Shown piece after piece: positions 60,848-64,000 of a DNA stretch of 64,000 bases (the first letter of the stretch is position 1; every line of letters begins with the position of its first letter). Position numbers and translations under genes: made by a program. The notes beneath the pieces were generated by a model that was not told where the DNA came from, ran no database searches, and worked only from the letters and a program-made list of their open reading frames with translations. The DNA comes from Aurantiacibacter suaedae. Its GTDB lineage: Bacteria > Pseudomonadota > Alphaproteobacteria > Sphingomonadales > Sphingomonadaceae. The stretch lies in contig NZ_SKCG01000003.1 of assembly GCF_005434915.1 (NCBI RefSeq), forward strand, positions 496,001 through 560,000, given 5' to 3'.

Positions 60848-62800
60848 TCACTGTCGTTCGGGCAGGGCGAAGGTCACGTACTTGCTCGGCCCCGGCTCGG
60901 GCAGGCCCAAGCCGCCCGCGAAGTGGCCCACGCCGCCAACCGGCACCGTGATATATTGCCTCCCGTTCAGCGAGTAGATCGCCGGCACGCCCTCGGTCGC
61001 CGCATCGAAGCGGTATTCCCACAGGACTTCGCCGGTATCGGCATCGCGAGCGCGGAAGGCGCGGTCGGTCGCGGTGCCGACGAAGATCAGCCCGCCCGCC
61101 GTCGCCACCGGGCCGCCACGCGGAGCCTGCGCGCCAACGCCGGTGATGCCCTGTTCCTCCAGCGTGAGAATCTCGCCGTTGGGCACTTCATACAGCTTCT
61201 CGCCCGTGGTCATATCATAGGCGGTGAGCAGCGAGAACGGCGGCTCGATCGGCACCATACCGTTGGACTGCAACCAGAAGTTGGTCGGCCAGCGGTAAGG
61301 CATCACGTCAGGATCGTCGCTGTTCGGCATGGCCTCCAGCGCGCTTTCGCGTTTGTCGGGCAGCAGGTTCAGCAGCAGCGGCAGCTCGCGGCTGACGACA
61401 TAGACGCGCTTCCTCACCGGATCGCTGGCCACGCCGCCCCAGTTCACGCCGCCGTTGTGGCCGGGCATCGAGACCGAGCCGGTGCCGAGGCTGGGCGGGG
61501 TGAACGGCCCATCGTTGCGCGCCGTGGCGAGCTGTTCGCGCACCTTGGCCTGATCTTCCTCGGGAATGTAGGGATTGATCATCGTCGCATCGAAATGATC
61601 GCGGCCGAACCGCTCGGGCCAAGTCGGCACGGGCTGGGTGGGCGAGCTGTGTTCGCCCGGCACGTCCGACTGCGGCACGGCCACCTCTTCGATGGGCCAG
61701 ATCGGCGAGCAATCGCGCCGGTCGAGCACGAAAAGATAGCCGGTCTTCGCGGGTTGGATCACGATCGGCACGTCCTCGCCATCGTGCTGGATCGTCATCA
61801 GCTTGGGCGCGGTCGGCAGGTCGTAGTCCCACAAGTCGTGGTGGACTGTCTGGAAATGGCAGACGCGCTCACCGGTTTCGGCATTCAGCGCCAGCACCGA
61901 GTTTGCGAAAAGGTTGTCGCCGGGGCGGTTGCCGCCGTAGAAGTCATACCGCGCGGTGCCGGTGGGGATATAGGCGATGCCCGTTTCCTCATCGATCGTG
62001 AATTCCGACCAGTTGTGGACGCCGCCGAACTTTTCGCGATCCTTCTCGGGCCAGGTGTCCGATCCGAACTCGCCTTCGCGCGGGACCACGTGGAACACCC
62101 ATTTGAGCGCGCCGGTGCGCACGTCATAGGCACCGATGTCGGCAGGCGAGGAGGCATAATCGTAATGCCCGGCGGGCAGCGGTACGATGAACGTGTCTTT
62201 ATATATGCGGCCCGGATTGTCGTTCATCAGCGGGCCGTTGGGGGCGGTGCCGTCGGGCCGCAGGATGCCGCGCAGATCGACACCGCCGTCGGTGCCGAAG
62301 TCGGCAAAGAATTCGCCCGTCTTGGCGTTGATCGCGCGCAGGCGGCCATCGTTCTCGATCATCAGCCGCTCTTCGGTGCCATCGGCGCTGGCCCAGTAGG
62401 TGATGCCGCGTGCGCCGATGCGCCCTTCGATGTTCGAGCGCCACAGTTCGGTGCCGCTGGCCGGATCGAGCGCGACCAGATTGCCATCACCCGCCAGCAC
62501 GATCATCCGTCCGCCCGCCACGATCGGGTTGAAGCGCGGCGGCTGGCCTTCGCCGGTGGGAAATTCCCAGGCAACTTCGAGCTGGTTCACATTGCCGCGA
62601 TTGACTTGATCAAGCGGGGAATATTGCGCCGAATCCTGGCCGCCGAGGTAAGCGTCCCATTCAACATTGGCGAGCGATGGGGCCGCGGCGCTGGTGCCTT
62701 CCCCCGGCACCGTAGAACAGGCACCGAGCGCCAGTGCCAGCGCGGCTCCCAGCGCAAGACCCTGCTTTCGACGCAATGCCGGCTTTGTTTCGGTTGCCAT
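60848..62800 (-). CDS. PQQ-dependent dehydrogenase lipoprotein (glucose-dehydrogenase-like)
   Basis: Quinoprotein of 650 residues anchored by a lipobox (LGAC, Cys28), with no membrane-helix domain. Propeller repeats include 'DPASGTELW', 'DVRTGALKW', 'DADTGEVLW', and VHHDLWDYD carries the family's catalytic-type Asp; PGHNGGVNWGG is a second hallmark. The two enzymes at 51099 and 60848 share this layout, but this one has a longer insertion with 'RELPLLLNLLPDKRESAL'. ATG 62800 follows AGGA at about 8 bases; the open frame runs to 62893 but the extension is basic and lacks a ribosome site. Substrate unknown. Confidence 0.88.
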   Translation of the reverse strand: MATETKPALRRKQGLALGAALALALGACSTVPGEGTSAAAPSLANVEWDAYLGGQDSAQYSPLDQVNRGNVNQLEVAWEFPTGEGQPPRFNPIVAGGRMIVLAGDGNLVALDPASGTELWRSNIEGRIGARGITYWASADGTEERLMIENDGRLRAINAKTGEFFADFGTDGGVDLRGILRPDGTAPNGPLMNDNPGRIYKDTFIVPLPAGHYDYASSPADIGAYDVRTGALKWVFHVVPREGEFGSDTWPEKDREKFGGVHNWSEFTIDEETGIAYIPTGTARYDFYGGNRPGDNLFANSVLALNAETGERVCHFQTVHHDLWDYDLPTAPKLMTIQHDGEDVPIVIQPAKTGYLFVLDRRDCSPIWPIEEVAVPQSDVPGEHSSPTQPVPTWPERFGRDHFDATMINPYIPEEDQAKVREQLATARNDGPFTPPSLGTGSVSMPGHNGGVNWGGVASDPVRKRVYVVSRELPLLLNLLPDKRESALEAMPNSDDPDVMPYRWPTNFWLQSNGMVPIEPPFSLLTAYDMTTGEKLYEVPNGEILTLEEQGITGVGAQAPRGGPVATAGGLIFVGTATDRAFRARDADTGEVLWEYRFDAATEGVPAIYSLNGRQYITVPVGGVGHFAGGLGLPEPGPSKYVTFALPERQ

Positions 62801-62953
62801 GTTCAATCCTGCTCCCACACTTGTGCGCAGCCGCTTTCGGCTGATCCCTGAACGCCTGCCTAGCCTCTTCACAGGGCATTCAACAAGGGGCAAAAAGGTA
62901 ACGAGTTTGACAAAATCCGAAATAGTGCTGGTCTCGCGCCAGTCGAGGGCGGC

Positions 62954-63616
62954 CTATTGGCCGCCGCTTTCGGCCTGCAGCTCATGCCCGGCGACGGTGC
63001 CTTCTGGGCTGGCTTCTGCGCCTTCGAGCGGTCGCTCGATCTCGGCATTGGCGGCGAAGATAGTTGAGTTTGTCATTCCGCCGCTCGCCTCAAGCCGCAA
63101 GGTGACATTGTCCAGGCTGCGGTTCTCCCAGAACCAGCCGTGAATGCCGCTGAAGGCGGGCAGGTAGGTGCCCTGCATGGCCTTGGCATCGCCGATGCCA
63201 TAGCTCTCGGTCAGCTCGGTGCCGCCATCGAAGGGGTGGGCGTGCATGTCGTAGTGGAGTTCGCCGGTGCCCTCCCAACGGAAGGCGACCTTCTCGCCCT
63301 CAGGAATTGTGTACTTGAACTCGACCGATTCGAACGGGGCCAGCTCGTATTCCCACACGTCGCTTACGCCATCGAGTGGGGCGGGGGCACTGTTGGACAG
63401 AACGAGCACCTCCTGCTTTTCCATCCGTTCGTTGCCGCGCAGCGTCTCGTCACCGACCGGATCGGCGATTTCGGTCAGCCCCATTTTTTTGCCCACGCCG
63501 GTCGGGTCATATCCGGTTTCGGCGGGCAGCACGAACAGCACCGCGATGGCGCCGACCAGCACCAGCAGGATGGCGACGATCCATGGGAGTTTCGACTTCG
63601 AAGCGGCTTGGGTCAT
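62954..63616 (-). CDS. Membrane-anchored periplasmic protein
   Basis: Protein of 220 residues: basic start, one helix (LPWIVAILLVLVGAIAVLFV) and a periplasmic domain with 'VEFKYTIPEGEKVAFRWEG', ELHYDMHAHPFDGGTELTES and SGIHGWFWENRS. It resembles proteins called transmembrane anchor proteins found beside HupE/UreJ genes. Its His/Asp-rich HYDMHAHPFD stretch could bind metal. ATG 63616 overlaps the stop of the HupE-like gene (ATGA), so it is second in that operon. Confidence 0.7.
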   Translation of the reverse strand: MTQAASKSKLPWIVAILLVLVGAIAVLFVLPAETGYDPTGVGKKMGLTEIADPVGDETLRGNERMEKQEVLVLSNSAPAPLDGVSDVWEYELAPFESVEFKYTIPEGEKVAFRWEGTGELHYDMHAHPFDGGTELTESYGIGDAKAMQGTYLPAFSGIHGWFWENRSLDNVTLRLEASGGMTNSTIFAANAEIERPLEGAEASPEGTVAGHELQAESGGQ

Positions 63617-64000
63617 GACGAAAGGTATCCTGAAACTTGTACGTATGTAAGAATAAGACCGACGGCGATCAGCGCCACGTTGGCCAGTTTGGCGAAGGTG
63701 GCAAAGCCTGCCCGGTCGCGCCATGCGCCGAGCAGCAGCACCACGAAGGTGAGCACGAGCACTTGCCCTAGCTCAACCCCGATATTGAACGATATCAGAT
63801 TGATAAGAAGGCCATCGGAGGACATGTCGAGGTCCATCACCTTGGTGGCGAGGCCGAGGCCATGGAACAGCCCGAACACCAGCACTGCGATGCGGGTGTC
63901 GAAATTGAGGCCGAGCCGGGCAAAGCCACCCAGGTTCTCGACGCCCTTGTAAACCACCGACAGTCCGATGATCGCGTCGATGATATAGGCGTTGCCGCCG
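63613..64000 (-). CDS. HupE/UreJ family membrane protein, 5' end beyond window
   Basis: The frame stays open to the right edge, so the N-terminus is missing; 128 residues are visible. Elements include 'IDAIIGLSVVYKGVENLGGF', 'VFGLFHGLGLATKVMDLD', 'LISFNIGVELGQVLVLTFVV', the HupE/UreJ_2 pattern (metal-transport-like membrane proteins; substrates often unproven). The conserved His in LFHGLG is present. It precedes the anchored protein at 62954 with overlapping codons. Confidence 0.8.
   Translation of the reverse strand, partial: GGNAYIIDAIIGLSVVYKGVENLGGFARLGLNFDTRIAVLVFGLFHGLGLATKVMDLDMSSDGLLINLISFNIGVELGQVLVLTFVVLLLGAWRDRAGFATFAKLANVALIAVGLILTYVQVSGYLSS

Noticed and set aside
54455-62851. 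Long plus-strand frames (487 and 642 codons) opposite the quinoproteins
   Set aside because: The minus-strand propeller repeats, signal peptides and ribosome sites fix the coding strand.
1-64000. CRISPR arrays, tRNA, rRNA, insertion sequences, phage genes
   Set aside because: No regularly spaced repeats, cloverleaf-like sequence, transposase or phage protein was recognised anywhere in the window.

Overview
The window looks like a chromosome segment of a motile, high-GC alphaproteobacterium of the order Sphingomonadales (Erythrobacteraceae/Sphingomonadaceae type). The reasons are GC-rich codon use, many TonB-dependent receptors, 274-residue alphaproteobacterial flagellins, a sphingomonad-style flagellar gene order, and repeated periplasmic quinoprotein and DUF6152/DUF6644 genes. 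This placement is inferred from content; there is no rRNA or tRNA in the window to confirm it.

Left flank (1-15.0 kb): the 3' end of a DUF6152 gene, a patatin-like lipoprotein, a TonB-dependent receptor whose upstream region carries two palindromic operator-like sites, an MFS transporter, a second TonB-dependent receptor followed directly by a PhoD-type phosphatase, and a tightly coupled operon of an S46 peptidase, an M1 metallopeptidase and a DUF6702 protein. The theme is uptake across the outer membrane and hydrolysis of external esters, phosphate esters and peptides.

Centre (15.0-49.3 kb): an almost complete flagellar island. On the minus strand are fliA, flhA and a lytic transglycosylase (one operon, sigma-54 promoter), then flgN, flgM, flgA and an unusual small MotA-like/ExbD-like pair. 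On the plus strand flgB-C-D-E-F-G-H-I-J-K-L-motA-motB run from a near-perfect sigma-54 promoter. Two flagellin genes follow in tandem on the minus strand, each with a sigma-28-type promoter and double hairpins behind it, with a striking CGGCAA-rich inverted repeat between them. Then a sigma-54 activator and fliE-F-G-H-I-J-K-L-M-N-O-P-Q-R-flhB-fliD-fliS lie on the plus strand, with overlapping stop/start codons at most junctions. The cascade can be read from the sequence: activator plus sigma-54 for early and middle genes, FliA/FlgM for the flagellins. No chemotaxis genes, flhF or flhG are present, and FliM lacks the usual CheY-binding N-terminal motif.

Right flank (49.3-64 kb): a periplasmic quinoprotein region. 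It holds three PQQ-dependent dehydrogenases. Two resemble membrane glucose dehydrogenase but have lost its membrane domain, and one has an N-terminal cytochrome c domain as in polyvinyl-alcohol dehydrogenases. Around them are a type-B carboxylesterase lipoprotein, three paralogous exported proteins of unknown function, a DUF6152 protein, two DUF6644 membrane proteins, and at the edge an anchored periplasmic protein with a HupE/UreJ-like protein. Together they suggest oxidation, and possibly ester cleavage, of an unknown alcohol, sugar or polymer in the periplasm. The substrate and the electron-transfer route cannot be read from the sequence.
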